From NCBI GenBank assembly GCA_022432975.1, contig CM039509.1:28615511-28679510 (forward strand): a stretch of DNA of 64,000 nucleotides, in the 5' to 3' direction. Every line of letters starts with the position of its first letter. Within the stretch, counting starts at the first letter, position 1. This stretch comes from Begonia masoniana. Taxonomy: Eukaryota > Streptophyta > Magnoliopsida > Cucurbitales > Begoniaceae. The translations under genes and the position numbers were made by a program. This document shows positions 44,151-56,410 of this stretch, in pieces. The notes under the pieces were generated by a model, which was given only the letters and a program-made list of their open reading frames with translations, was not told the origin of the DNA and made no database searches.

Positions 44151-45128
44151 CCGAAAGTAATAAGCAACATCTATTGATAGAAGACATCCTGACTTTTCCA
44201 AACTTTGACATGACTGACGTAAACTTGCACAATATAATCCATAGACTCATCCAAATACGTGTAGCGATAAAACTTAAATAAAACAGACATTTCTATCATT
44301 TCATGATCATTCTCAAACTCAAGATTTCAGTCAGACAAATTCCAATACCCATTGTTTTAAGAAAATTCATCCTATTAGACTTCAGTGTTCATAATCCTTA
44401 CTAACATCATAAGAGTAGTAACCAGGGGTCATAATCGCCTTTGCAGCCACAAATCTGTTACCCTGAGCGCCATCCAGCAACCAATCTTAGACATCCTCAC
44501 TGAATTTGGAATTCTCACCTGGTAGTTCTTCACCTACATGATAAGGTTTAAACTATAAGATTAATGCTTAGTAAGGAGTGCAATGCTAACATGTATGCAT
44601 GAATGTACAGTTTAAGAAAAACACATGTTCATGATCTTTTCTTGTTCTTGTTCTTATTCATCATTTTCATCGTTTACATCACGTTCTTGTTCATCATTTA
44701 CATCATGTGGATTAAGGGAGGATTTGTGCCGAAAAGGGGGTTGACAGTGAAAGTGTACATAGTCCCTTGCGGGTCGTATTCATTATCCTCCTTTTGGACA
44801 GTGACATACCCCAAACCGCCCCCAACCCTCTCTTAATCCTTGTTGCATAAGTTTCATGTTAATATCTTCATCGTGAAGGAAATCATGCACTTAAAACATT
44901 TTCATATGCTTAAAAAGGAAAACAATCGTGAAGCATGAGTATGAGTACTCTCATTTCATCAGACAAAAAGGACAGCTCATTCATTCATCAAAAGATCACA
45001 CTATCAACTCGAGTATCATAACCAAACAGACAATAGCACAGATAACCTTTAAACATTATAGACAACTTCTACCTAGTACCCTTGTGATGTAGGGCCTTAA
45101 TGGCCGGGAATCTTACTCACTCACTTAC

Positions 45129-45176
45129 CTGGTTTCCCTTAGCAACTTGAGCACTTCACCTCGGATTTTTCTTCAC
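45129..45176 (-). promoter_or_regulatory. Splice-like block 1 in LTR H, right
   Basis: 48 nt: TTAG before GTGAAGAAAAATC, AACCAG before GTAAGTGAG on the minus strand; block 2 acceptor-like site at 44533. Confidence 0.5.
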
Positions 45177-45826
45177 CTAAAACATTTCACATTACATAGT
45201 TAAAACAAAATCCTAAAAGTTCTAACTAAAAGTAATCCTAGAATCTAACGTACATGTATTTCTAAGTTCTTTAGTCAAGCACCTTATGTGCGTAGATCAA
45301 GTTTCCAGAACCTAAAATGCCCAGATTCAACCTAGCAACTAAACACAGTCAGTTATCTTAATGTCCAAAATCGAATCGAAAATGCCATTGCTAAACAAAA
45401 ATTATAAATGTTACTATAATAACTCTGCCATTGAAGAATCCGAAACTTCAAGTTCTAGCTGAAAACAGAGCTCTAAGTAACTAACCAGCAGCTACATTGT
45501 ATAAGCCTTACTTAGAGCGTGGATTGTCGGGGTGGAGACTGAAGAATCGGTTGCCGACGAAGAAGTAGCTGGCAAAGAGAAGGAGAGCTCTGGAGGTTGA
45601 GAAATCGTAGAAGGAACGTGTCGGCTACAGTGTGGTTTTAGTGAGGTTTAAGGATTTCCAATTTCTATTTATATCGATTGAAATCCATCTTATTTACAAT
45701 TCTGCCATCACACAAATAAAATCAATTAAGCTTTGGCATTTAAATTCAAAATTGTAAAGGTTAATGGTGGAGGTGACCGTTAAAGCAATTAAGAAAATAC
45801 CTGGCCGAACATTGTCGGGAGTTACA

Positions 45827-46255
45827 CGAGCCATTCCCTTTTATGATATTGAGCCGGACAAAACCAAGAAAATGATGAACAAAATCTATTCTCCGAACAA
45901 AAGGAGAGAGAGGGATTCGAACCCCTTGGTTTCAAACTATACCGATTTTCAAGACCGGAACTATCAACCACTAGGCCATCTCTCCAAAAGAGAATTTCTT
46001 TTTTCTTTTTATTACACCGAATAGAACATGGACATATAAGTTGATACCATTACTATCTATACGATATAAAGATATCATATCCGGTATGATTATATAAGAT
46101 ATGATATAGCATACACTTTTTTTGAGAAGTAAAAAAAAACTATCCATTATCCATGCCTTAAGTGTTAAAAAGATACTAATAAGTCATATTGAATCAATGG
46201 TTTTACAGTAAAATCCCTCCATGATGGATTTTCTTATAATTTTTTATTGGCCTTG
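45827..46255 (+). other. Plastid-derived DNA, right half (spacer and trnS-UGA region)
   Basis: It resumes exactly where 30554 stopped: cgagccattccctttta continues the psbC-trnS spacer, then trnS-UGA and the AT-rich sequence beyond it (towards psbZ in plastid genomes). The limit near 46255 is set where the AT-rich plastid spacer style gives way to more balanced sequence; it is approximate. Confidence 0.75.
45903..45985 (-). tRNA. trnS-UGA: Plastid-type tRNA-Ser(UGA), transferred, probably inactive
   Basis: The minus strand GGAGAGATGGCC ... TCTCTCC pairs as an acceptor stem. D-arm TAGTGGTTGATAG, anticodon loop CTTGAAA (anticodon UGA) and T-arm GGGTTCGAATCCC are all readable, with a class II variable arm. 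Length of 83 nt is shorter than the roughly 92 nt usual for this tRNA, and the anticodon stem has a C to T change (CCGGT/ATCGG). In the nucleus it is likely a pseudogene. Confidence 0.85.
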
Positions 46256-49200
46256 TAGCTAGTTTCAAAGATTGAATGTCCATATCGCCATCTTAAAATG
46301 ATCCCTCATTTTGAGATGTAATGTAAGCTTAGCCATTAGCTTGGCACTCGCTTTTTGATTCCTGCTCTTATTGAAGTAATGTCTTAGTAACCTTGTCCCG
46401 CTACACCCCTGTCTTTCTGTCTTGACTCTATGCCTTAGGCTTCTTTTCTTACTTCTTTTATGAGTATCCAAAAATGCCTCCTTGAAGCAAGTGTTCCCCG
46501 GCTATCAAGTTAGGGAGTGCACTACTAGAAGTAGGAATTTGAATAACTTCTTTTTTACTGGGCTCTTTCGTAATACATTGAATGTGTACCCGCTGTTCTC
46601 GTATTAGCTGTTCACGTACCAGTTCTAGTCTTAGAAGTTCCAATAAAAGCTGTTGGTGTCAGGTTTGAGGGAAAGAAAGCAGAGGAGAAGATAAAGAGTC
46701 TAATTAAGAGGTCCATGCCTTGCTTTTTTTATATACTCGGTCTTTCTTTTATAGTGAGTTCATAGCTGGTCTTACTGAATGCGTAGGAACAGTGCCTTTC
46801 AGAACTCTATTACCTTCCCTTCTTCCTTTTGCAGTAACTTTAGCTATTTCATCCGGTGCCAGTGCTCTTGTACGAGTACCTGCGGTTGATGATTTAATGA
46901 ATACCTTCTCTTCAGGGTGATTAACTAACCTTTAGGGAGTGAGTGAAAAAAGCGGAATCAGGTTCTCGTCTGCTTCAAATAAGATCGAAAAGGCTATCAT
47001 AGGAATAAGGCAAGGCTATGGTTCACTTTCTATATCTTTGTTCTAAGAATCCAAATCTTTTCTTTTGTGAAAGAGCCACACACAACAGACTTGCTCCCCC
47101 TGTATCAAAGAATTTAGTCCTTTTTCCCCTCTAAAAGATCTTTTGAAACTAGCAAATAACATTTCTTAATAAAAGCTGGAGCCCTCCTGAGCTATACCTT
47201 GACGCGCGATCTCTTGTCTAGGGCTTAACTAATACCTACTTCTAGCTCATCTTTCGTGGGCTCTAAAGGGTTGAATCAAACCTCTTTTTCTTTATTGTAT
47301 GCAGATTATTATTCTCAAGCAGACACTTTTCTGCCTCTACCACCTATATGTGCAGAACTCTTGGGCAAAAGCCCCTTTCTTTGTAAAACAATGTCTCCAC
47401 GGGCTTGAGTAAAGTAGTACTGAGCTACAGGCTTCTCCCTCACTTCTTCTTATACCGTTCGTGTCTAGGCAAGGAGTCAATCATACATAACTTCCTTAGC
47501 TTTAGCTAAGAAGAAAGTTGGTTATTCCCTGCAGGGCTGTTACACGTGTTCCCTCTGGGGGAGAAGCAACACTCTTGTCGACTCTCCACTTTTGCTTTCA
47601 ATGAGTTCAGATGCATAGAATCTTGGGTAAGACATGCCGTGCGTAGAAGAGTAAGCGCTTGAAGCCGAATCCAGGAGAATCTAAGATATAAGCGGGAAGG
47701 AACTAAGTTAGGGAATTCCTTCTTGATCTAAATCCTCCCAAAAAGCATTACTGGCAAACAGAAAAAAACTCCTCAGTAGAAGGGGAGCAATTCAAGTCAA
47801 GCTAGACAAGTTCTCTTAGATCTTCTCTTTTTGTTACTCTCATACGAAAGGAAACTAATGAACTTAGACTTTCTTCATAATGGAGTTCATAAATCAACAT
47901 TCGGCTTTCAAAAAGTTGAATGCCAAACATCGATGACTGAGATGCTGAAAACAGCTCCTCGTCCTTGTTGTGCGGTATTGCATCAAACTAAGCTCTTTTG
48001 CATTTTTCCTATCAACCCGAATGAATTAGTTGATCCACATTATATAGAAATCTTACTCATGCAGAAGCATAGGGAATGGATGGAGTGCAGATGCGCGAAG
48101 TGATAACTAGCAATGCACGTTGGGAATTTGGACCTTCTATTAAAAAATGTGGGAACAACCAAACAAAAGAAGGTGAGGTCTAAGGATGGTTTAAAAGTCG
48201 GTTATCCACTCTAACAAAAAGGGACGATTAATGGCTTACTTCACACCATGTATTCGTAGAAAATAACCCACTAATAATTCAAGAGAAATACCAAAAAATC
48301 TTAGAATGGGCCGAAAAACTTCTTTTTGTTAATGTAGTATCCTTCCTTGTTGTTTCATCGAGATTTGCTTTGTATTTACGAGTTGAGGGTTGAAAACTTT
48401 TGTGCAAACCTTCTCACCTAGAAGGCTGAACTGAGGGCTGGGGAACGAAGTTACTTACAGGATTCAATGTTGCGAGCCCCAGGTAAACCTGTTATCTTTA
48501 TCAAAGAGATATAGACGGACCCGACCGTAGAGATTCCCATCTTTGCAAACAAGGCCCCAAAAGGTCAATCAAACAAAATATCATACAAAGCAAATAACAC
48601 ACACCGACTAAGAAAATCATGATTAGGAATGAGTAGAGAAAGGAGAGAATTTGAGGAGATAATCGACGAATCATGATATTTGGAATGAAAGTAGGAAGAA
48701 TTCAAATATGGCTGTTGCGCTTTTCTTACTTACGACCTCTCTTCTCTTACGCTATTCCTGACTCATCGTACATTAGCCTAAGGACCGAAATTAGAGGTTT
48801 CGCCTTTTTGGGGCTGCTAGGCTTCTATCTTTCCCACTGACTCTTCTTTCTCCCTAAGGGCTTAACGGGTAAAGAATCCAAATAATTTTTCTCAGTCATA
48901 TACCCCTTCTTTGAACTTCTCTGAATCCGTCTTTGTCGATCATCTTGTCCCCTCATTTTCTTAGTAGGAACCTACTTTCCAGCTTAACTTAGTTTGGCAA
49001 AGAGCTTCCTGGTCGGGGGGTTTGCTAACTACTTTCCTTTGTAAGTGAAATATCTCGCAAATTCTAAGTAGCCTTCACTCATAAACTCTGGTTTATGTGT
49101 AGGTCTCATACCCAAAGCCCTATCTATGCCATCGAGGTCAAGTATCTGAGGAAGATAAATAGCTTTCAATCTAACTTAATTGTCAACAAGAGAAAGAAGA

Positions 49201-51358
49201 ACTAGCGACTCTCCTTTTCAACATGGGAAAGCTTGACTTTAGTTCCCAACTAAGACTCTAAGAGTGATTGATGTCATACCAATAGCCCTTCTTATAACTA
49301 AGGTTATTCTGCCTGTGGGTTCTAGAATAACTTCTTTTATAGCTGCTGATTTGAGATCTCGACAAAAAGATTTTGAAAGGCTAGCAACTGAGTCGTGAAC
49401 AACTTCCTATTCTCTAGCAGCAGCAGGGAAAACTCCTATTCTATTTGCCGTGAAGAAAGTACCAAATGAGACTTGCCTTCCATTTACCTTAAAGAAAAGG
49501 ACCAGGCCAAAAGGTCAATTCAGTAGCCTAAGGTGCACGAATCGTAGAGAAAGGAAAGGCCTTGACTTCTGATTGATTCAGATGGGATTCCATTAGTCTC
49601 TTGTTTAGAGAAGAACTATTAACAACTCGATGAAGAAAGTCAAGGCTAGCAAAATTATCCAGGGGAATCCCCAAAAGACATCGGTTTACCTAAAATTCAA
49701 GAGTTGGTAAGGGCAGGTTACTCTCTTGTCGGAATATCCTCACCTGGCTCAAGAGGCATTAGTTGACTCTCTTTCTAAGAGCAGAGTCAAGTAGCAAGCA
49801 TAGCTCATAATGTAATATCAAGCACGTTCGCCTTCCCTTCTCTTTCGCGTGCTTGCTTTAAGTATGGGCGATAAGTTAGCTTAGCAGGTTCGGAAGAAGG
49901 CTATCGTCAAGACCTTTCAGTGCAGTGCCATATTCATATTAGCGAGAAAGGCTAAAAGCAGCTAGTTCACGTCTTCGTTACTGGGGAGAAGTACGAAAGA
50001 GAATTCATTTCTATTCTCTGGGAAAGAAGAAAGGATTTGTTCACATTCTTTCTACTTATAGCGCTTCGGCCTTTGAATCTATCTACTCCGGCTGATATGG
50101 GTAGGGCATGAATGACTCTTGCTCTCGGTGAACTCCCTTTTGATTAAGAGAAGACAGTTCCAGCAGAATCCTAAGAAGAATGTATGGCTGATAAATAACT
50201 CACTCCTAAAGCAAGCGTTTCCCTTGCGCCTGCTATTCCCTCTTCAAGAAGTGAATCTGGATCCTCATCTTTTGAACTCCTATTGATCTTGTAAGTAATT
50301 CAGCAGGAGCCATTCGTTCAACTTAAGCACTTCTTAGTCACATCTTCTTTCTCTTTCTTGGTAAAGCTATTCAAAGCTCCGTCCCCAAAAAGCATAGTCA
50401 GAAGGTAAAGCGAACCGGTCAACCTCACCATAGAAAAAATTTGAACTTACAAGAAGGGAAGAGTCTATTTGAACAATCAGTCTGTAATTTTGAACAAGCA
50501 CTAGAAAGGTGACTCTGTGTGGGATCGATTGCCCTACTTCTTTACCTGACCAAACCAAACCAACCTCAATTGATTGAGCTCAAGAAATCTCCTATGACTC
50601 AACCTTTGTTCTTGTGCAAAAGCGTCCTCCTCTTACTGTTTTTTGAGCTCACTAATACAAGCGGCTTCCTCAAGTGCCCCTTTTGTGTCTATTTGCGATC
50701 GTGATTAGCCAAGTAGTTCATCAGGAGCTGCTATCTGGGACCAAGCACTAAGCACTCGTGATTTTCTGGTTGGTAATATATAGAAAGAAAGTAGGTGTCG
50801 GGTTTGTTAGGCTTTACCTAGGATTTGCCTTCCTTGTACTATTGTAAGTTGGGAAAAGGTACCCAATACCTTCTCTCTAAAGGGGCTCTCTCTGGATTAG
50901 CTTTTAGAGACTCGGCCTCTGTTCTTGTGAGGTAGGTTTCATTTAATAGATAAGCCTAGGTGTTAATAGATCAGTTCAGTCTCAGAGACCGCCGAGTAGT
51001 CGTAGGTGAGTAGCTGTTATCTCTTACCGCGCAGGTGTAATAAAAGAAAAAAATTCGTGGTTTGGTTTTGTATATAAAAGGATCTGCCTTCTTTGAGGTG
51101 CGAGAAGGTGCTGACAAAGAACCCCAGGTTCTAAGATAAGATCTATTCCGATCTTAAAGAAAAGAAAGGGTAGTATATGAATTTATGGTCCTGACCAGCC
51201 GTGCTTTCCAACAAAATCCCCTGGGAATCTGTCCTTGAGCATGCTGGCCTTCCTACTATATATAGAGATATCTCAGTGGCTTACTTCTCATGGAGCTAAG
51301 CTCAAAGTCAAGTGTTGGGTCTCTCAAGTCAAAGGTAGGCTTAATGGGGTAGGACACC
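46256..51358. other. Mitochondrial-like intergenic DNA (possible NUMT), no gene recognised
   Basis: About 5.1 kb with moderate GC, many ctttctt/aagaaag phrases and no retroelement motif, in the style of land plant mitochondrial spacers. Frames at 46720-46920 and 47831-48103 are open but unrecognised. It is contiguous with plastid DNA on the left, so the whole may be a mitochondrial segment that already carried plastid DNA before moving to the nucleus. It ends with acacc, the target duplication of element I; the same DNA continues at 61057. Identification rests on style, not on a recognised gene. Confidence 0.5.
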
Positions 51359-52667
51359 TGACACGGTGGCCCTTAGAAAAGGGGCCATGTAATACCCACA
51401 AAAATGACAATGGAGCTCGGGTGACAAGTGATACAAAAATCTAAAATCAAAGAAAGAAAAATGGAGAATAAAATGCAAGTAACTAAAGGTGAAGGTGTGT
51501 GATGGTGTGGCCGAATATTATGTGCAATATGAAGGCATAAAATATGTAAGAAAAATAGAAGAAGATGGAGGTGTGGTAGGGTGAAAACCGTGGAGAAGAG
51601 AATGAAGGAGATGAAGAGAAAATTGCAAGAAATTAAATGGTGAAGTGGGTGAATGGTGAGGCCGAAATTAAAGAGTGATGAATGTGTGAAAATGTGATGG
51701 AAAAGATGAAAATGGAAATACCTTTGGCGGACCCGAGAAGCTATCTTACGTTTGAGCTCTCGGGTGCACGTTTTCCCGAAGGAAAACGACCATTATAGGA
51801 GGTTTTCTTCCTCGAAGTTCTTACTCTCAAGAGAACAAGATGAGGGAAAATAAGAGCTAGCCTAGCAACCTTAGAGCTAAAATAGCAATGGAGGACCACT
51901 CCACTCAATAGAAATCGAAGAACACCCGAACGTTCTTCTAACACAGAGTTAGGGAAATAGAAATTTCATAAATGATTCAAAGTTCCATTACATGCACCAA
52001 TGCTATGCATTATAGAATTCCTAGGGCGGATTAGGGTTTGGCAAGAGAATATGAACCATTGGATGAATAAATGATCAATGGCCGAGGACGAGGAAGCCCC
52101 GTGCGCGCGCGCGCTAATCAGCAAGCAGTTGTGCACAACCTCATCAATCCATGCGCGCCTCACTGGCGAACTCGAGCGCACCACCTCATCAATCCATGCG
52201 TGCCTTGCTGGTGAACCCGAGCGTGCAACCTTAGCAGCCAGCGCAGCGATTCAGAGCGCGCCAATCAGTGAAGGAGAGCGCTACTGTGCGCGCTCATCTA
52301 ATGGTCGAGAAGCTGCCCGCGCGCGCCATGATCTGCTACACAATGCTGCCCGCGCACAATCAATGCATGACACAAATATATAATAATCCATACAAAAAGG
52401 ATAATGTATGTCAAATCAGTTTAAAAATTAAAATTACATATTTAGTGGCTCGGGAAGACAAATTCTCATTGGGCTGCTTGAAGACTCCGTGCCTAAGCTC
52501 CATTGTAGGCTATGCAAGGGCTTGTTCATATCCTTTGATGTCGGCTCCCATTTGATATCCATAATGGGGTTATAACCTGCAAAAAAAAAGACAAATCATT
52601 AGAAAATTGATTAATTAAATTATGGGCCCTAGTTTGTGATCTTGTTATGGGCCTCCTAGGCATGTCA
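51359..52667 (-). repeat. Left LTR of I (3' LTR in element sense)
   Basis: 1,309 bp, TGACACGGTGG to GGCATGTCA. It lacks about 200 bp present in the other LTR (60500-60745). It includes a GC-rich patch with repeated gcgcgc and catcaatccatgcg phrases (52090-52350). Confidence 0.9.
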
Positions 52668-52678
52668 TCCCCTCCGAG
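52668..52678 (-). other. Polypurine tract of I, inside the pol frame
   Basis: CTCGGAGGGGA on the minus strand before TGACATGCC. It also encodes LGGD of the pol tail. Confidence 0.85.
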
Positions 52679-53048
52679 TGGTTGAGGATTTGACCTCAAA
52701 TCCGTTAGCTCAGCCCCTTCTTCATGTCATAATTCTCTAATATAAAGGGAAAAATCTTCAACATTGAAGGTGGATGACATTCCATACTCACCAGGTAATT
52801 CCAATTTATAAGCATTATTATTAATTCGCTCTAAAATCTTGAAGGGGCCTTCAGCTCTAGGTAAAATTTTGGAGCGTCTTTTGGCTGGGAATCATTTTTT
52901 TCGAAGGTGTAGCCATACCAAATCTCCAACGTTAAAGATTACCTCTTTTCGTCCCTTATTGGCATGCTTAGCATAATTGGCGTTACTTTTATCTGGTTTG
53001 ACGAACCTTTTTATATAACTTCTTGACTTGCTCTGCTTTGCTAGCTCC

Positions 53049-54718
53049 CTAAGTGTTTACAAGGACCTGGGTTGGAATGGGAATGAGTGCCAGTGGTGAG
53101 TTAGGATTAATTCCATAGACTACCTCAAAGGGCGTTTGCTGTGTGGTGGAGTAAAGGCTTTTGTTATAACAAAATTCAACTTGGGGTAGTACTATGTCCC
53201 AATTGGTTAGATTCTTATCCACGACACTGCGAAGAAGGGTTCCCAAGGTTCTATTGACCTCTTCCGTTTGGCCGTCTATTTGGGAATGAAAAGATGTACT
53301 ACAGCAAAGTGTTGTCCCCAATTTCTTCCATAGGGTCTTCCAAAAAGTGCTCAAGAACTTAGTATCGCGATCGAACACAATATATTGGGGCACTCCATGG
53401 TGTCTAACTATTTCTTTAAAGAACAGATCGGCTATAGAAGCAGAGTCATCAGTCTCGTTACATGCGATAAAATGTGACATTTTGGAGAACCTATCCACGA
53501 CAACTAAAATTGAGTCCTTGTTTCGTCCCGTTTGTGGTAACCCTAATACAAAATCCATGCTGATTTCTACCCAAGGGTGTGTAGGGATCGGTAAAGGAAG
53601 GTAAAGTCCTTAGGGTAGAACTTTGCTTTTAGCCTTTTTACAAACAATGCACTGCTCAACGGAGTGGTGCATGTCTTTCATCATATGAGGCCAATAAAAT
53701 CTTTCTTTTAGCAGTTCTAGGGTTTTCTTTTCTCCAAAATGTCCAGACAATCCTCCGCCATGAGCTTCTTTAAGAAGGCAGTGTCTTAGATTGCAATCGA
53801 GAATACACAATTTTCTGTCTTTTAGCAAAAATCCATAAACAATACTATATCCTCATTCCACTTTGTTTTGACAATCTTGATAAGGCGTTCCAAAATCTTT
53901 ATAGGATTCATATAAAGTCTTGATCCACTTAAATCTGAAAAATCTGACGCCTAATTCCGTCAAATAGGATACGTCTTCGTAATAGAGCGTCGGCAACTGT
54001 GTTATCAGATCCTTTCAAATATTTCAAAATGTATGGAAATCTTTCCAAGAATTCCACCCATTTGGCGTGTCTTTTATTGAGTTTATGCTTACTTTTGATG
54101 TGTTTCAAGGATTGATGGTCAGAATAGATCACAAACTCTTTTGACAAAAGGTAGTGCTGCCAGTGCTCAATAGCTCTTATCACGGCATAAAACTCCTTGT
54201 CGTATGTGGAGTAATAAAGTGAATCTTCCTTTAATTTTTCACTAAAATATGCAAGAGGTTTAGCATCTTGCATTAATACAGCTCCAATGCCAATTCCAGA
54301 GGCATCACTCTTGATCTCAAAAATCTTATTGTAATCGAGAAGTGCTAAAACTGGTGATTGACAAAGTTTTTTCTTAATGAGATCGAAGCTACTTTGACAA
54401 GCAGGAGTCCAACAGAAATCTACTCCCTTTTTTGTGAGGTCGGTAATAGGAGCGACAAGAGAAGAAGTCTTTAATAAACCTCCTATAAAAAAGGCTAATT
54501 CGTGAAAACTACGGACTTTAGTGATACTATTGGGTACGGACCAATCCTTGATGGCTTTGACATTGTCTCCATCCACTTCTAAGCCATCCTTCGAAATGAT
54601 AAAGCCCAAAAAATAAACTTTTTCTTGACCAAAAAAGCATTTATTTAAGTTTCCAAACAATTTAGCTCGACGGAGAGTTTGAAAAAGTATCTCAAGATGG
54701 TTGACATGTTGTGGGAGG
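53049..54718 (-). pseudogene. Element I RT end, RNase H and integrase
   Basis: From 54718 down: [39 protein letters not shown] (RT connection), [63 protein letters not shown] and VADALLRR (RNase H, acidic residues present). Integrase zinc finger (HGGGLSGHFG, CIVCKKAK) lies at 53828-53610, and the catalytic core at 53558-53049: [29 protein letters not shown], with D, D, E kept, then [13 protein letters not shown]. Breaks near 53930, 53830, 53600 and 53040 separate the pieces. From 53040 to 52668 the frame is degraded but again readable as the C-terminal tail towards the PPT. Confidence 0.9.
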
Positions 54719-54723
54719 TTGGG

Positions 54724-55946
54724 TGATATAGCCCTAACCTGCAAGAAAACGTTTAGAGCTTAGAGGGGATCGTTAGCTCCTCGGATTGGCAAGAAATGGC
54801 CGAGAAGAACACAAATTGCAAGATGAACTTGAATGACCAAATGTGCTTAGATGAAAACAAAACTTTATATGATGTTAGTGGAGTGAGTGAGGTGTGTGAT
54901 AGTGGAAGGCGTGGTCCTGATTCATTGAGATGGAAAAGATATGCAAAACTTCAAGAAATCGGCCAATAGGTAATATTTTGAAGCCTTTGGCAAAAGTTGC
55001 TTCCAAGGAAGAAAACTCGACTCTTGAACACGGTTTGGGGCCACTTCTTGCTGTTTTCCACTCCCAAGGAGATGGAGAAGAAGATGGCTATATAACCCTT
55101 GGAAGCTACCAAGCAAGAAGGGAGTGGTGGGGGCGCAACCCCTCAGATTTGTGCAAACTGAGCAAACCTTGTTGGTTTCTTCAAACTCCTTCAACCATGG
55201 AAGGGAAATCCGTGCATGCTCCTTAAAATCAGTCCAAAAAAACTTACAATCACCAATTACCATGCTTTTATAGACCTATGGATGGCTTGGATGTGATTCA
55301 AAAAGTGGTCTTCAAAATGGTGTAACCGTTGGATCTTGAAGATAGCTTGGATGGCCGAGATGAGTTTGGTTTTCTTGATCCAATGGTTGTGTGATAACCA
55401 TGTCATCAATCCTTGGCCTTGTGTTGATTGGAGAACCTCTAAGAATCCCTCAAGTGGCAGCCCATGGTTTGGATAAAGGGTAGTGGTCCCCTCCACTCAA
55501 GGTTGGGCCAAAATGGATATCTTTTTCTTAAGGCCCATTCCTCCTCTTCCATGCACTCCATGCACTTGCTTTGAACCACTTCCATTCCATCATCTAACTT
55601 ATCATTCATCTAACCCTAAATGCCTAATATGCATGCTTATAATAAAGTTTAACAAGAAGGCCAATGTTTGCCTCAAAATAAGTTTGAAATAAAAGGTTAC
55701 AATTAAGGCTCGGGAAGACAAATTCCCATGTGAGCAAATTGGTCTGCTTGCTTGAATTTCCAAGTGATTAAGTGTGTTGGTTGGTCCACATCCGTAGCTT
55801 TGGATTCCCACTTCAAGTCTCCCAAGGTGTTCTCCAAGCCTCCACACAATCCATTACCTGCAAAAGAGACAAGACTGTAAGTGCATAAATTAGATAAATT
55901 ATGACCTTGGGTTTGAGACCGTGTAATGGGCCTATGGGGCACATTA
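54724..55946 (-). mobile_element. Solo LTR J inside RT of element I, target duplication ttggg
   Basis: 1,223 bp. It lies exactly between the codons for [13 protein letters not shown] and those for [13 protein letters not shown] of RT. ttggg occurs at 54719-54723 and 55947-55951. In minus orientation it starts TAATGTGCCCCATAGG, where TG has probably become TA, and ends TATATCA. The start resembles LTR I (GCCCATTACA, CATAATTTA) and encodes the same tail motif PITRSQT. Confidence 0.88.
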
Positions 55947-55951
55947 TTGGG

Positions 55952-56410
55952 GCTATACACCAAGATGTCATCAAAATAGACAACAACAAACTTCCCAAGG
56001 AGATCCTTAAGAACGTGGTGCATTAGCCTTATAAAGGTGCTCGGGGCGTTTGTAAGTTCGAATGGCATAACTAGCAACTCAAAAAATCCGTATTTAGTTT
56101 TGAAGGTGGTTTTCCATTTATCACCTTCTTTCATTCGTATCTGGTGATAACCACTCTTCAAGTCGACATTGGAAAAGATCGATACTCCACTTAATTCATC
56201 TAACATGTCTTCGAGTCTAGGGATCAGGTATCTATAATTAATAGTGATTTGATTTATAGCCCGACTATCGACACATGTCGTCATAGTGTCGTCTTTCTTG
56301 GGTACCAATAATGTAGGCACGGCACAAGGACTCATCGATTCTCTAATGTATCCCCTTCCCAGTAACTTTTGGACTTTTTCTTGTAATTCTTTGGCCTCTT
56401 CAGGCCTCAT
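55952..56410 (-). pseudogene. Element I RT, 5' part
   Basis: [75 protein letters not shown] and [14 protein letters not shown]: fingers and palm with both Asp of the YFDD-type box. The frame then runs into solo LTR J and ends as a chimera. Probable changes from active elements include KKDGTWRMCVD-type becoming [11 protein letters not shown] and FGLTN becoming FELTN. Confidence 0.9.

Larger units (their letters stand above)
30555..45826 (-). mobile_element. Ty3/gypsy element H inserted in plastid-derived DNA
   Basis: Terminal TGTAACAACC and GTTACA, five-base duplication cgagc on both sides. The LTRs are 30555-39611 (contains element K) and 43031-45826. The internal region, 39612-43030, has PPT, PBS (tRNA-iMet), gag, PR, RT and integrase parts on the minus strand. 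Without K the element is about 8.7 kb. Pol is deleted between RT and integrase, so this copy is not autonomous. The domain set and the integrase tail VKVLWMNHGIKEATWD fit the Tekay/Del group of chromoviruses. Confidence 0.93.
43031..45826 (-). repeat. Right LTR of H (5' LTR in element sense)
   Basis: 2,796 bp, TGTAATAACCCG to GGAGTTACA. It contains five 148-bp units (43451, 43599, 43747, 43894, 44042) and splice-like block 1 at 45129-45176. Confidence 0.92.

Noticed and set aside
46720..46920. Frames at 46720-46920 and 47831-48103 as mitochondrial genes
   Set aside because: No recognised mitochondrial protein; they are kept only as part of the mitochondrial-like stretch.
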